Origin: an uncultured Pelagibacteraceae bacterium
GTDB lineage: Bacteria; Pseudomonadota; Alphaproteobacteria; Pelagibacterales; Pelagibacteraceae
Reading direction: 5' to 3'
Assembly: GCA_902603945.1 (NCBI GenBank)
Contig: CACKWP010000002.1
Location: 62,001-126,000, forward strand
DNA length: 64,000 bases
The notes below the pieces were generated by a model. It searched no databases and was not told where the DNA came from. It saw nothing but the letters and a program-made list of their open reading frames with translations. Every line of letters starts with the position of its first letter. Position 1 is the stretch's first letter. Made by a program: the position numbers and the translations under genes. Shown one piece after another: positions 29,200-38,844 of the stretch.

Positions 29200-30954
29200 T
29201 TAGCCAGGTTTTTTAGCTGGTTCTATGCCGAGAACTTTTTTGAATCCTAGATCTATGAAAGGTTTAAGAGCAATTCCATCATTGCTTCCAATATCAATGA
29301 TATACGAATTTTTTTTATTTAATTTAAGTTCCTTAGAATATTTTTTCGCTGCTTTAACAAAATGATCTCTGAAAGTTTTTGATGTGGATGAAGTATAAAG
29401 ATAATTAGAAAACATTTTTTTTGGATCGACGGCTACAGATAATTGACAGTTATGACATTTCTGGCAATAATTTACCTCTAAAGGATAAAGATCACATTTT
29501 TCGTCTTTTTTATTAGTTAAATTATTCGCCAAAGGTTGATATCCTAAAGAAACAACTCTTTTAAGATCAGTGTTACCACAAGATCTACATTCAAACTTAT
29601 AACATTCTAATAATAGTTTTTTTTCTTTTTCATCAACAAATATATGTTTTATAGTATGTGTAATACCATAATTTTCATGATCCCTTTCACCTCTAACAAG
29701 ATTTAAAAATGTTGTATCTTTTGTAAAAATCATAGTGTGAGCTACATTTGGTTTTATGACTGACAACTGTCCTGCATTGACTACTTGGGTAATTTTCGGA
29801 GCATTTGGATTAATTATATCTTGAAAGATTTCTATGATTTGTCCTTTGGTGAATAAACATTTTTGCTCTTGCTGTGGATGGTAATGATTAGCTCTAATCG
29901 TTCCTTTTTTTGAATCTATTAAACCAATTAAATTTATAGGTTCAGTTAACTCATGATTACTAATTGCACCTCTTTTATCTATAAAAAGATTTTCTCCGTC
30001 TTTCACATACTCTAAATCTCTTTTTAAATTCATTTTTGACCATTTTTGAATCATTTCTTTGATATTTTGATCTAAATTATAAAGAAACTCAAACCCAGTG
30101 TTCAATAATTTTTTATTTGATAAGGAAAAACCTAAATTAGGAACCTCGTCATTTGTCTCTTTTAAATTAATTTTAGGATTATGTTTTTTACATATTTGAG
30201 CAACTTCTTTCACCGTCAGTGTATCTTTGGTTAAATTAAATATTTCAGAATTAATGTCATTTTTTTCCTCCATAAATTTAAAGCAACGGGCTACGTCTAT
30301 TAAGGGAACAAGGCTTTTAATTTGTCTGCCGCCTGCAAATAATTTTAATGTTCCGTTTTGTGAGGCTATTTTTGAAAATAAATTTGGCATTATATCAATC
30401 CTCATTGAGTCGGTAGAATAACCGTAAACTGAACCAAGTCTTAAAATTACAAAATTTTTACCAGAATTTTTTAATTGATTTTCATTAACAGCTTTTGAAG
30501 AAGCATAAGATAAAACTGGTTTTAAAATTTCATTTTCTTTAATATCAGTTTTTACTTCACTAATTCCCTCATATACTACATGTGTTGAAGGAAAAATAAT
30601 TTTACATTTATCACTAATGTTTTCTAAAATATTCTGAGTTCCTTTTTCAGCAACCTTTTTAATCTTTTCATCTTGTAATACCGAAGACTCACTCTTTGTT
30701 CTTGGAACATCTGTAATGCCTGCTAAATGATGAACAATGTCTGCGTCTCTAAAATTTCTTTCTACTAAAGTCTTATCTAAAATATCTCCTTGAATAAATT
30801 CTATATTCCAACTTCTAAGTTGATTTACTCTCTCAGATATAAATCTATTATCAATTACAACAATATTATGATGCCAACTTACACCAGAATATAATTTACA
30901 AAGTTCAGTGCCTATATAACCCAAACCGCCAGTTATGATGATTTTTTTTTTCAT
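29200..30954 (-). CDS. NAD-dependent epimerase / cupin / methyltransferase N-terminal fusion
   Basis: The 584-residue frame has three parts. Residues 1 to about 300 are a short-chain dehydrogenase-type nucleotide-sugar epimerase/dehydratase (ITGGLGYIGTEL and YASSK, the YxxxK catalytic pair). Residues about 310-440 are a cupin-like domain (ANHYHPQQEQKCLFTKGQ) resembling sugar isomerase or capsule-assembly cupins. Residues about 454-584 are a zinc-binding Methyltransf_13 region (CRSC at 456-459; cysteines 497, 500, 503) and the SAM motif IDIGSNDG (553-560). It stops abruptly after EPAKKPG, at a one-base insertion relative to the intact frame. A role in making a modified surface sugar is inferred. 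Confidence 0.82.
   Translation of the reverse strand: MKKKIIITGGLGYIGTELCKLYSGVSWHHNIVVIDNRFISERVNQLRSWNIEFIQGDILDKTLVERNFRDADIVHHLAGITDVPRTKSESSVLQDEKIKKVAEKGTQNILENISDKCKIIFPSTHVVYEGISEVKTDIKENEILKPVLSYASSKAVNENQLKNSGKNFVILRLGSVYGYSTDSMRIDIMPNLFSKIASQNGTLKLFAGGRQIKSLVPLIDVARCFKFMEEKNDINSEIFNLTKDTLTVKEVAQICKKHNPKINLKETNDEVPNLGFSLSNKKLLNTGFEFLYNLDQNIKEMIQKWSKMNLKRDLEYVKDGENLFIDKRGAISNHELTEPINLIGLIDSKKGTIRANHYHPQQEQKCLFTKGQIIEIFQDIINPNAPKITQVVNAGQLSVIKPNVAHTMIFTKDTTFLNLVRGERDHENYGITHTIKHIFVDEKEKKLLLECYKFECRSCGNTDLKRVVSLGYQPLANNLTNKKDEKCDLYPLEVNYCQKCHNCQLSVAVDPKKMFSNYLYTSSTSKTFRDHFVKAAKKYSKELKLNKKNSYIIDIGSNDGIALKPFIDLGFKKVLGIEPAKKPG
29209..29214 (-). other. Frameshift site in a six-A homopolymer
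   Basis: On the minus strand the codons read GAA CCA GCT AAA AAA CCT GGC TAA. With one A fewer the frame continues as EPAKNLAKLANKNKIKTF and joins the 28401-29069 frame without a stop. The joined gene (28401-30954 minus one base) is exactly 851 codons. It is an indel, an assembly error, or a slippage site. Confidence 0.9.
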
Positions 30955-31005
30955 TTTTTAAACGTTATATTTACTTATAATAAGTTTTAATATAACTCAA
31001 TTATA

Positions 31006-31887
31006 ATGAAAATTATTGATTGCTTCATGTATTATGATGAAGATTTAGTTTTGGACATCAGGCTAAATGTACTTGATAAATATGTGTCGAATTTTGTGAT
31101 TTGTGAGGCAAATTTCAATCATAATGGAACAAAAAGAGAGCTTAAATTTGATATTAACAATTTCTCAAAATTTAAAGAAAAAATTATTTATATACCGCTT
31201 AAGCAACAACCTGAGAATTTAAGGATAGTTGAAAATCATGACGATAAGAATCTAAAAAATTCAAAAATTTTAGATAATGCTGTGTTAAGAGAAAATTTTC
31301 AAAGAAATTATTTACAAAATGCAATTAAGAAATTTGATAATGACGATTTAATAATAATTAGTGATTTAGATGAAATTCCAAATCTTGAAAAATTTATTTA
31401 TAAGGCAAATTTAACCTTTTTTGAACAAAAAATGTTTTTTTATAAGTTTAACTTAGTGCAAAAAGATTTTATTTGGTATGGCTCAAGGGCCTGCAAAAAA
31501 AAACATTTACTTAATCCACAATGGCTTAGAAATATTCGATCAAAGAAATATCCATTGTGGAAATTAAATATTTATTTTTCAAAAAAAAAATACAATAGTG
31601 TTAATTTTATAAAAGATGGAGGATGGCACTTTACTAATATTAAAAAGCCAGAAGAAATTGACTATAAAATGAAAAACTATTTACATCATCTCGAATATGA
31701 AGAAAGTGGTCTTGGTGTAGAAAACATAAAAAAAATTATTGCTGAAAAAAAAGTGCTTTACGATCACAGCGTAGATAAAAGAGGGAAAAAATGGAGCTCC
31801 TCAATCAAGTTATCTTTAGAAGATGATTTCAATTTGCCTGAATATATAATTAATAACAAATCAATTTTCTCAGAATGGATTGATTAA
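31006..31887 (+). CDS. Glycosyltransferase family 17 protein
   Basis: The 293 residues begin MKIIDCFMYYDEDLVLDIRL, the GT17 opening that places a short DE-containing segment after an N-terminal strand. The sequence continues with FVICEANFNHNGTKRELKF and IIISDLDEIPNLEKF, with the acidic DLDE likely binding metal and nucleotide sugar. The family is known from eukaryotic bisecting N-acetylglucosaminyltransferases and from bacteria, where substrates are mostly unknown. There is no signal or membrane segment. It is divergent from the epimerase fusion and convergent with lon, leaving 7 bases. Confidence 0.85.
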   Translation: MKIIDCFMYYDEDLVLDIRLNVLDKYVSNFVICEANFNHNGTKRELKFDINNFSKFKEKIIYIPLKQQPENLRIVENHDDKNLKNSKILDNAVLRENFQRNYLQNAIKKFDNDDLIIISDLDEIPNLEKFIYKANLTFFEQKMFFYKFNLVQKDFIWYGSRACKKKHLLNPQWLRNIRSKKYPLWKLNIYFSKKKYNSVNFIKDGGWHFTNIKKPEEIDYKMKNYLHHLEYEESGLGVENIKKIIAEKKVLYDHSVDKRGKKWSSSIKLSLEDDFNLPEYIINNKSIFSEWID

Positions 31888-31894
31888 AAATTAA

Positions 31895-34279
31895 TTAATG
31901 AGTACTTAATTCTTTTTTTAATTTTTCTTTTTTGGATAATTGGTCTACTTCAACCCATTCAACTCTCTTTAGAGGCTTAGTGAGTGCTACTTTTAAAACT
32001 TCATCAACATTTTTAACTGTGATAATTTCCATTGAATTTAATACTGTCTTTGGAACTTCAATCAAATCTTTTTTATTTTCCATAGGAATTAGAACTTTCT
32101 TTATCCCTGCCCTGTGTGCTGCTAATAATTTTTCTTTTAAACCTCCAATAGGCAAAACTAAGCCTCTTAAAGTTATTTCACCGGTCATTGCAACATTTTT
32201 GTTTACAGGTATCTCTGTAATTGCTGAAACTATTGAAGTGACCATCCCTATACCCGCTGAAGGTCCATCTTTAGGTGTAGCTCCTTCTGGAACATGAATA
32301 TGAAAATCTTTTTTATCAAATATCGGAGGAATAATTCCGTATTCTAAACTTTTAGATCTTATATATGATTTAGCAGCCTTGACTGACTCTTGCATTACGT
32401 CTCCTAGTTTTCCTGTAATTTGCATTTTACCCTTGCCTGGCATTACGGCTGACTCAATTTTCAAAATTTCACCACCTACTTCCGTCCAAGCTAAACCAGT
32501 TACAACTCCAACTCTATTTTCTTCTTCTATTTCTCCGTAATTAAATTTCTGAACTCCTAGTAGATGTTTAAGATCTTTTTCGTTAATAGGATTGTTTACT
32601 TTTTCATTGCTATCTATTTTTTTAACTAATTTTCTAGCAATTTTAGAAATTTCTCTCTCAAGATTTCTAACTCCAGACTCCCTTGTATAGTGTCTAATAA
32701 TTTTTCTATTAATATTTTCATCAATAGCCCATTCATCTTTTTTCAGACCATTGTTTTTACTTTGATTTGGTATCAGGAATTTTTGAGAAATATTTACTTT
32801 TTCGTCTTCAGTATACCCGGACAATCTTATAACTTCCATTCTATCTAAAAGTGGTGGAAGAATATTTAATGTATTAGCAGTAGTTACAAACATCACATCT
32901 GATAAATCATAATCTACTTCTAGATAATGATCGTTAAATTCTTTATTTTGTTCTGGATCAAGCGCCTCTAGTAAAGCAGATGATGGATCTCCTCTATAAT
33001 CATTACCAACTTTATCTATTTCATCTAACAAAAAAAGAGGATTCTTAGTACCAGCTTTTTTCATCATTTGAATTATCTTTCCAGGTAAAGAACCAATATA
33101 AGTTCTTCTATGCCCTCTTATCTCGGCCTCATCTCTTATACCTCCAAGAGAAATTCGTATAAACTTTCTATTAGTTGCTTTTGCAATTGATTTTCCTAAA
33201 GAAGTTTTTCCAACTCCTGGGGGGCCGACCAAGCATAATATTGGTCCCTTCATTTTTTGAATTCTTTTTTGAACAGCTAAAAATTCTATTATTCTCTCTT
33301 TTACTTTTTCTAATCCATAATGATCTTCGTCAAGAATTTTTTGAGCATTATTTAGATCTGTATTTATTTTAGATTTATTTGACCAAGGAAGTTCTGTCAT
33401 CCAATCTAAATAATTCCTTACTACCGTAGCTTCAGCTGACATTGGACTCATTGATTTAAGTTTTTTCAATTCTGACATGCACTTTTCTTTTGCAAGTTTA
33501 GGCATTTTAGCATCTGTTATTGCTTTAGAAATATTAGACAGCTCATCTTTACCTTCATCAATTTCTCCAAGTTCTTTTTGAATAGCTTTTAACTGTTCAT
33601 TTAAATAATATTCTCTTTGAGTTTTTTCCATTTGATTTTTTACCCTACCACGAATTTTTTTCTCTACGGAAAGCACACTTGTTTCTTTTTCGATTAATTG
33701 ATGAATTCTTTCCAACCTTTTCTTAAGATCAAGAATTTCAAGTAGTTCTTGTTTTTCAAATATTTGTATATTTAAATTTGAGGAGATGTTATTTGCTATC
33801 TGAGAAGAGTCTTTCAAATTTTTCAGGTTACTTGATCCGTCATTTAAATCTCTCTTGCTTAATACTTGAAGTCGATCAAATTTTTTGATTAGTCCTAAAG
33901 CAAGTGGTTCTAAATCTTTTGATTTATTTTCGTCCTCCGCAATTTCAACCTCACATGTTAAAAAGCTATTTTTATTTTCATTATGCTTTAAAATTTTTAT
34001 CCTTTTTTCACCTTCGACTAAGACTTTAACAGTTCCGTCAGGAAGCTTCAAAAGTTGTAAAACTTTACTTAAACATCCATATTGATATAAATCTTTGCCT
34101 GTTGGATCATCAGTTTCAGAGTTTTTTTGAGTAACTAAAACTATAGATTTATCAGTTTTCATTACATCCTGAAGAGCTTTGATAGATTTTTCTCTTCCTA
34201 CAAAAAGTGGGACTACCATTGATGGAAAGATTACGATATCCCTTAATGGCAGTAGAGGTTTAACGTATGAAGCTTTCAT
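31895..34279 (-). CDS. lon: ATP-dependent protease Lon
   Basis: Cytoplasmic AAA+ serine protease that degrades damaged and regulatory proteins. An N-terminal substrate domain ([20 protein letters not shown]) is followed by the AAA+ module with Walker [10 protein letters not shown], then [16 protein letters not shown]. The protease domain carries the catalytic serine in [11 protein letters not shown] and lysine in [16 protein letters not shown]. The length is 794 residues, normal for LonA. It is 50 bases downstream of clpX and is the last gene of the proteolysis cluster. Confidence 0.98.
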   Translation of the reverse strand: MKASYVKPLLPLRDIVIFPSMVVPLFVGREKSIKALQDVMKTDKSIVLVTQKNSETDDPTGKDLYQYGCLSKVLQLLKLPDGTVKVLVEGEKRIKILKHNENKNSFLTCEVEIAEDENKSKDLEPLALGLIKKFDRLQVLSKRDLNDGSSNLKNLKDSSQIANNISSNLNIQIFEKQELLEILDLKKRLERIHQLIEKETSVLSVEKKIRGRVKNQMEKTQREYYLNEQLKAIQKELGEIDEGKDELSNISKAITDAKMPKLAKEKCMSELKKLKSMSPMSAEATVVRNYLDWMTELPWSNKSKINTDLNNAQKILDEDHYGLEKVKERIIEFLAVQKRIQKMKGPILCLVGPPGVGKTSLGKSIAKATNRKFIRISLGGIRDEAEIRGHRRTYIGSLPGKIIQMMKKAGTKNPLFLLDEIDKVGNDYRGDPSSALLEALDPEQNKEFNDHYLEVDYDLSDVMFVTTANTLNILPPLLDRMEVIRLSGYTEDEKVNISQKFLIPNQSKNNGLKKDEWAIDENINRKIIRHYTRESGVRNLEREISKIARKLVKKIDSNEKVNNPINEKDLKHLLGVQKFNYGEIEEENRVGVVTGLAWTEVGGEILKIESAVMPGKGKMQITGKLGDVMQESVKAAKSYIRSKSLEYGIIPPIFDKKDFHIHVPEGATPKDGPSAGIGMVTSIVSAITEIPVNKNVAMTGEITLRGLVLPIGGLKEKLLAAHRAGIKKVLIPMENKKDLIEVPKTVLNSMEIITVKNVDEVLKVALTKPLKRVEWVEVDQLSKKEKLKKELSTH

Positions 34280-34329
34280 AACGTATTAATATGGCTATTA
34301 ATAAACCAATTTCAAGAAACAAATGAGAA

Positions 34330-35583
34330 TTATGCAACTGATGTTGATGATTTTTTGCCATATGTGACAATGGGCTCAGACGAACCTTTTACAGAAGCCT
34401 TATCAACTGTAACTTTAATAACATTTTCCATATCTGGCAATTCAAACATTGTTTTTAGTAAAATATTTTCAAGTATTGATCTTAATCCTCTTGCGCCAGT
34501 TTTTTTAGATATAGCCTTTTTTGCTATTTCTTGAATAGATTCGTCCTTAAACTCTAATTCCACTTCTTCAAACTCAAACAATCTTTGATATTGTTTTATC
34601 AAGGAATTTTTTGGTTCTTTTAAAATCTTTACTAAAGATTTTTCGTCTAAATCATCCAAAGTTGCTATAATTGGCATTCTTCCAATAAATTCAGGTATCA
34701 GCCCATATTTTATTAAATCTTCTGGTTCAAGTAGTTTCATAATTTCTGAAAGTGGTTGTTCTTTGTAATTTTTTACTTTTGCTCCAAAACCAATTGAGCT
34801 TCCCTTTCCTCTACTTTCTATTAATTTATCTAATCCTGCAAAAGCTCCACCACAAATAAATAAAATATTTGTTGTGTCGACTTGTAAAAACTCTTGTTGA
34901 GGATGTTTCCTTCCACCTTGAGGTGGAACGCTTGCTACTGTACCTTCCATTATTTTTAGAAGAGCTTGCTGAACTCCCTCACCAGATACATCTCTAGTTA
35001 TAGATGGATTTTCTGATTTTCTACTAATTTTATCAACTTCATCTATATAAACTATTCCTCTTTGTGCCTTCTCCACATTATAATCTGCTGCTTGAAGTAA
35101 TTTTAAAATAATGTTTTCCACATCTTCACCGACGTAGCCTGCTTCAGTTAAGGTTGTTGCATCCGCCATTGTAAATGGAACATCTAAAATTCTTGCTAAT
35201 GTTTGAGCTAATAGAGTTTTACCACACCCTGTAGGACCAACTAAAAGTATATTTGATTTTGACAATTCAATGTCTTTATTGTTTTTTGTTTCGTGGTTCA
35301 ATCTTTTATAATGATTATGGACAGCAACAGATAAAATTTCCTTTGCAAATCTCTGTCCAATTACATAATCATCTAAAACGTTACAAATTTCTTTAGGCGA
35401 AGGAACGCCATCTTGATGCTTTACGAGTGAACTTTTGTTCTCTTCTTTAATGATATCCATACAAAGTTCAACGCACTCATCACAAATAAAAACAGTTGGA
35501 CCGGCAATGAGTTTTCTAACCTCATGTTGGCTTTTGCCACAAAATGAGCAATACAATATATTTTTATTATTTTTTTCAGACAT
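34330..35583 (-). CDS. clpX: ATP-dependent Clp protease ATP-binding subunit ClpX
   Basis: Unfoldase partner of ClpP. The N-terminal zinc-binding domain has CSFCGKSQ and CDECVELC. The AAA+ core has Walker [13 protein letters not shown] and Walker [10 protein letters not shown]. The SIGFGAKV segment supplies the IGF-type loop that docks on ClpP. It has 417 residues. A 79-base gap to clpP contains a candidate own promoter, so it may be transcribed both alone and with clpP. Confidence 0.98.
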   Translation of the reverse strand: MSEKNNKNILYCSFCGKSQHEVRKLIAGPTVFICDECVELCMDIIKEENKSSLVKHQDGVPSPKEICNVLDDYVIGQRFAKEILSVAVHNHYKRLNHETKNNKDIELSKSNILLVGPTGCGKTLLAQTLARILDVPFTMADATTLTEAGYVGEDVENIILKLLQAADYNVEKAQRGIVYIDEVDKISRKSENPSITRDVSGEGVQQALLKIMEGTVASVPPQGGRKHPQQEFLQVDTTNILFICGGAFAGLDKLIESRGKGSSIGFGAKVKNYKEQPLSEIMKLLEPEDLIKYGLIPEFIGRMPIIATLDDLDEKSLVKILKEPKNSLIKQYQRLFEFEEVELEFKDESIQEIAKKAISKKTGARGLRSILENILLKTMFELPDMENVIKVTVDKASVKGSSEPIVTYGKKSSTSVA

Positions 35584-35600
35584 ATCGAATCAATATAACT

Positions 35601-35629
35601 AATATAAATCTCTGCTAAATACTTAGCAA
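35601..35629 (-). promoter_or_regulatory. Candidate clpX promoter with inverted repeat
   Basis: On the minus strand TTGCTA (35624-35629) and TATATT (35601-35606) are separated by 17 bases, giving start about 35594. A perfect inverted repeat TGCTAA/TTAGCA with a 4-base spacer (35613-35628) overlaps the -35 element and could bind a dimeric regulator. Both are pattern matches in A+T-rich DNA. Confidence 0.4.
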
Positions 35630-35662
35630 GTTCAAGTTGTAAAATTAGCTATATATTGTGTT

Positions 35663-36274
35663 TTATTTTCGTTTCTCCACAACAGAGTCTATAAGGCCAA
35701 ATTTTTTTGCATCTTCGGCTGTCATAAAATTGTCTCGCTCTAAAGCCTGAGAAATTTCATCAACAGTTTGGCCGGTATGTTTCGAGTAAATTTTATTCAA
35801 TCTCTCTTTAAGAGATAAAATCTCTTTAGCATGAATTTGAATATCAGTAGCTTGACCTTGAAATCCTGCAGATGGTTGGTGGACCATTATTCTTGAGTTA
35901 GGAAGAGAATATCTTTTACCTTTTTCTCCCGCCGCTAAAAGAAAAGACCCCATTGATGAAGCCTGGCCAATGCAAAGTGTTGAAACTGGTGAATTGATAT
36001 ATTGCATTGTATCATAGATACCTAAACCAGCAGTTACTAACCCTCCTGGACTATTAATATAAAAATTAATTTCTTTATTAGGATTTTCTGACTCCAAGAA
36101 TAATAATTGCGCGGTTACCAAAGAAGCCACTGCGTCGTTTACGGGGCCAACTAAAAAAACTATCCTCTCTTTTAATAGTCTTGAATAAATATCATAAGCT
36201 CTTTCCCCTTTGCTTGTTTGTTCAACAACCATAGGTATCAAGCTGTTCATTTTTTCTTCCAATTCGCGACTCAT
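35663..36274 (-). CDS. clpP: ATP-dependent Clp protease proteolytic subunit
   Basis: Tetradecameric serine protease used with ClpX. The catalytic serine is in [14 protein letters not shown], the histidine in [10 protein letters not shown], and the aspartate in the [14 protein letters not shown] region. I chose the ATG at 36272-36274 (203 residues, [19 protein letters not shown]). It aligns with alphaproteobacterial ClpP; a TTG five codons earlier also opens the frame but is less likely. No strong Shine-Dalgarno sequence is visible. It follows tig by 22 bases. Confidence 0.97.
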   Translation of the reverse strand: MSRELEEKMNSLIPMVVEQTSKGERAYDIYSRLLKERIVFLVGPVNDAVASLVTAQLLFLESENPNKEINFYINSPGGLVTAGLGIYDTMQYINSPVSTLCIGQASSMGSFLLAAGEKGKRYSLPNSRIMVHQPSAGFQGQATDIQIHAKEILSLKERLNKIYSKHTGQTVDEISQALERDNFMTAEDAKKFGLIDSVVEKRK

Positions 36275-36296
36275 TGTTGTTTTATACAACTATTGG

Positions 36297-37661
36297 TTAC
36301 TTTTTACTATTTTTTTTTATTTTGGACTTATTTTTTACAGGTGATGTGGTTTTAGATTTTTCAGTATCTATATTTGGTTTATTAAAGTCAGAAATTATTT
36401 TTTCAGCCTCTTTCGTGTTGATCTCTTTTGTTGCTACATTAATTTTTGATTTAATTAAATCTATAATTTTTTCTTCATATAAAGAACCTTTTAAACTTTG
36501 AGATGCGCTAGGGTTTTTTTGATAATAATCAAGAACCATTTTTTCTTGACCAGGCATACCTTTTATTTGTTTTTGTATCTCATTTCTAACCTCTTCATCT
36601 GATACTTTTAGATTATTTTTTTCTCCATATTCATTGAGCAATAAACCAAGTTTGATTCTGGATTTTGCTAATTTTTCATTGTTAGATTTGTGTTTTTCTT
36701 TTTCCTCTGGTTTAAGATTTCGAGTCATAATTGCAATTTCCTGATTAATTAAATTTTGAGGTAAATCTACTTGGTGATTTTTTTCAATTTGATCTAAAAT
36801 TTCTTTTTTAGTAATTGAATTTAATGCTTGAGAATACTGACTTGAAATTTGTTTTTCAATTAATGATTTTAGATCTTTAACGTCTTTAGCTCCTAATAAT
36901 TTTGCTAAATTATCATCGATTTTACTAGTAATAGGCTTTTTTACATTTAAGATTTTACATTCAAATTTCGTTTTTTTATTCGCAAGTTCTTTTTTAGGAT
37001 GATTGGCAGGAAGTGTCGCGTCTAACATTTTTGTTTCATTTTTTTTTACTCCAACTAGTTGTTCATCAAAACCCTTTAAAAAAAGATCTTTTCCTAATTC
37101 TAGCTGAACACCTTTTCCCTCACTCCCTTCAAACTTACTTCCGTCAACTGTAGCTGAGTAATCAAAAGTTACTTGATCTCCATTAATTGCTTTTTCATTT
37201 TTTTCTTCAAATTTTTTGTTTTGATCTGCAATCTCTTTTAATTTTTCTTCAATTAACTTATCTTCAATTTTTACTTTGTAACTTGTAGCTTTAAATTTAT
37301 CAAAACTTTTTAAATTTACATTTGGTAAACAATCTATTTGAAGCTCATAATTTAAATCTTTTCCTTCACCAAATTGTTTGAGATCAATTTTAGGTTGACC
37401 GGCAATTTTTAATTTTTTTTCATCTATAGCTTTAGTGGTAGTCTCTCTTAAAATTTTATCTACTACTTCCCCATAGACAGATTTCCCAAATTGGCTTTTA
37501 ATAACTTCAGGTGGAACTTTTCCTGGTCTAAAACCTTTTAGAACTATCTCTTTTTGAAGTTCTTTAAGTCTTTCATTCATCTTCGTCTGTATGTTTTTTT
37601 TATCAACAAATACAGATAAAATTGTCCTAAGTCCTTTTTTTGATTTTACTTCTACTTTCAT
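36297..37661 (-). CDS. tig: Trigger factor, ribosome-associated chaperone
   Basis: Peptidyl-prolyl isomerase and chaperone at the ribosome exit. The N-terminal ribosome-binding domain carries GFRPGKVPPEVI (about residues 43-54), the family signature loop. A PPIase domain (about residues 155-245; DQVTFDYSATVDGSKFEGSE) and the C-terminal helical arms follow. It has 454 residues, with a lysine-rich tail. The ATG at 37659-37661 gives exactly the standard N-terminus MKVEVKSKKGLRTIL. It lies only 7 bases after the CCA end of tRNA-Leu, so its leader must be tRNA-derived or nearly absent. Confidence 0.97.
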   Translation of the reverse strand: MKVEVKSKKGLRTILSVFVDKKNIQTKMNERLKELQKEIVLKGFRPGKVPPEVIKSQFGKSVYGEVVDKILRETTTKAIDEKKLKIAGQPKIDLKQFGEGKDLNYELQIDCLPNVNLKSFDKFKATSYKVKIEDKLIEEKLKEIADQNKKFEEKNEKAINGDQVTFDYSATVDGSKFEGSEGKGVQLELGKDLFLKGFDEQLVGVKKNETKMLDATLPANHPKKELANKKTKFECKILNVKKPITSKIDDNLAKLLGAKDVKDLKSLIEKQISSQYSQALNSITKKEILDQIEKNHQVDLPQNLINQEIAIMTRNLKPEEKEKHKSNNEKLAKSRIKLGLLLNEYGEKNNLKVSDEEVRNEIQKQIKGMPGQEKMVLDYYQKNPSASQSLKGSLYEEKIIDLIKSKINVATKEINTKEAEKIISDFNKPNIDTEKSKTTSPVKNKSKIKKNSKK

Positions 37662-37668
37662 AATTTTT

Positions 37669-37753
37669 TGGTGGGCAAGAAGAGACTCGAACTCTTAAGC
37701 CTTGCGGCACTGGTTTCTAAGACCAGCGCGTATACCAATTCCGCCACTTGCCC
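37669..37753 (-). tRNA. tRNA-Leu (anticodon TAG)
   Basis: An 85-base class II tRNA on the minus strand. The acceptor is GGGCAAG with CTTGCCC. The anticodon stem CTGGT/ACCAG holds loop CTTAGAA (TAG anticodon). A long variable arm (TGCCGCAAGGCTTAA region) and a T arm with AGTTCGAGTCT follow. The discriminator is A and CCA is encoded. The tig start codon follows after seven bases; the upstream gene stops 29 bases before the tRNA. Confidence 0.97.
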
Positions 37754-37769
37754 AATTAATTGCCGTTGC

Positions 37770-37797
37770 TTTATATATCAATTTAATTTTTTGTTAA
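37770..37797 (-). promoter_or_regulatory. Candidate promoter for tRNA-Leu and tig
   Basis: On the minus strand TTAACA (37792-37797) and TATAAA (37770-37775) are 16 bases apart, putting a start near 37763, about 10 bases before the tRNA. The -35 lies inside the end of the upstream WecA-like gene. This would make tig part of a tRNA transcript. Confidence 0.5.
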
Positions 37798-38844
37798 ACT
37801 GTAAAGTCTGGAGTAAATTACTATATAAATTAACAACAAGACAAAGAACCAATATCTGCTTAATGTAGGATTGTCAGATAAATACAACCCTGGAATTATT
37901 AAGATTAAATAGGATAAGTTTATAAAAAGCGAATTCATGTAGTTTCCTTTAATTTTTCCATAAATATTTGAAATTTTATAAAAGCTCAGCATATGCAAAT
38001 GTTTATTGTCTGGATGTATCGGAGATTTTTTTTGAAGTAATTTTCTTAAAAAAGAGAATAGAACCTCAAAAAATATATAAAATAAAAGTGTACAAAAGAA
38101 AAATGAGGATATTTTTGGGTTTAAATTATTAGTGATAATTGTATTTAAGCCTGTCAAAGCTCCTACTGTGTAAGCTCCACTATCCCCTAAAAAAATTTTT
38201 GCACTTGGGAAGTTAAAGAGCAAAAAAGATAAAAGTATTATTATTTGTGAAATAAGAAGAATTGAGAATTCAGAATTTCCACTTTTTAAATTGATATAGG
38301 CTAATATTGAATTTATGATAATTAAATTAATTGTTAATAGGCCATTAAAACCATCTATTAAATTTGATCCATTTATTACAAACAAAAAACACAATAAAAC
38401 AAAAATTGTAGAAAATAGATGATTAGACATTAAAGGAACTAAAAATGGAATATCAATGTTGAAAATCTTAATTGGTATGATGTAGATTATAATAAATAAA
38501 ATTGATGTCATGAAAATTAATCTTTTAAATGGTTGTATATTAATTTTGAGATCATCTAAGAAGCCTATTAAAAACATTGAGTAACTAATTAAAATATAAT
38601 CGTATAAAACTATTGAATAAAGTAAGTAATAAATAAAGAAAAATATGCTTAATGAAAAAAGTATCGGTATACCCCCGCTTCTAGTGACAGGTAAATCATG
38701 AAAAGCCTGGGGTTTAACAAAATCTTTATCAAATAATGCGCCATTTTTAATTTTATTAGAATATTTACTTGTAATTAAAAAAATAAAAAAACTTATTAAA
38801 GCGAAAATAGACAAAAAACTTGCTTCGATCGATTCTGTTCCCAT
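37783..38844 (-). CDS. WecA/MraY-family sugar-phosphate transferase
   Basis: Transfers a sugar phosphate from a UDP-sugar to undecaprenyl phosphate, starting synthesis of a surface glycan. The 353-residue multi-pass membrane protein has the family motifs: FHDLPVTRSGGIPI, FLIGFLDDLKINI (DD pair), NGSNLIDGFNGL, IFLGDSGAYTVGAL and, late, SPIHPDNKHLHML. WecA/TagO-like enzymes have this motif spacing; MraY differs in its flanking sequence. The sugar cannot be deduced. It abuts the EamA gene in the same direction. Confidence 0.87.
   Translation of the reverse strand: MGTESIEASFLSIFALISFFIFLITSKYSNKIKNGALFDKDFVKPQAFHDLPVTRSGGIPILFSLSIFFFIYYLLYSIVLYDYILISYSMFLIGFLDDLKINIQPFKRLIFMTSILFIIIYIIPIKIFNIDIPFLVPLMSNHLFSTIFVLLCFLFVINGSNLIDGFNGLLTINLIIINSILAYINLKSGNSEFSILLISQIIILLSFLLFNFPSAKIFLGDSGAYTVGALTGLNTIITNNLNPKISSFFFCTLLFYIFFEVLFSFLRKLLQKKSPIHPDNKHLHMLSFYKISNIYGKIKGNYMNSLFINLSYLILIIPGLYLSDNPTLSRYWFFVLLLIYIVIYSRLYSLTKN

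Noticed and set aside
27605..31887. A tRNA-anchored genomic island
   Set aside because: No integrase, no direct repeat of a tRNA end and no att-like sequence were seen; the block is only two or three genes.
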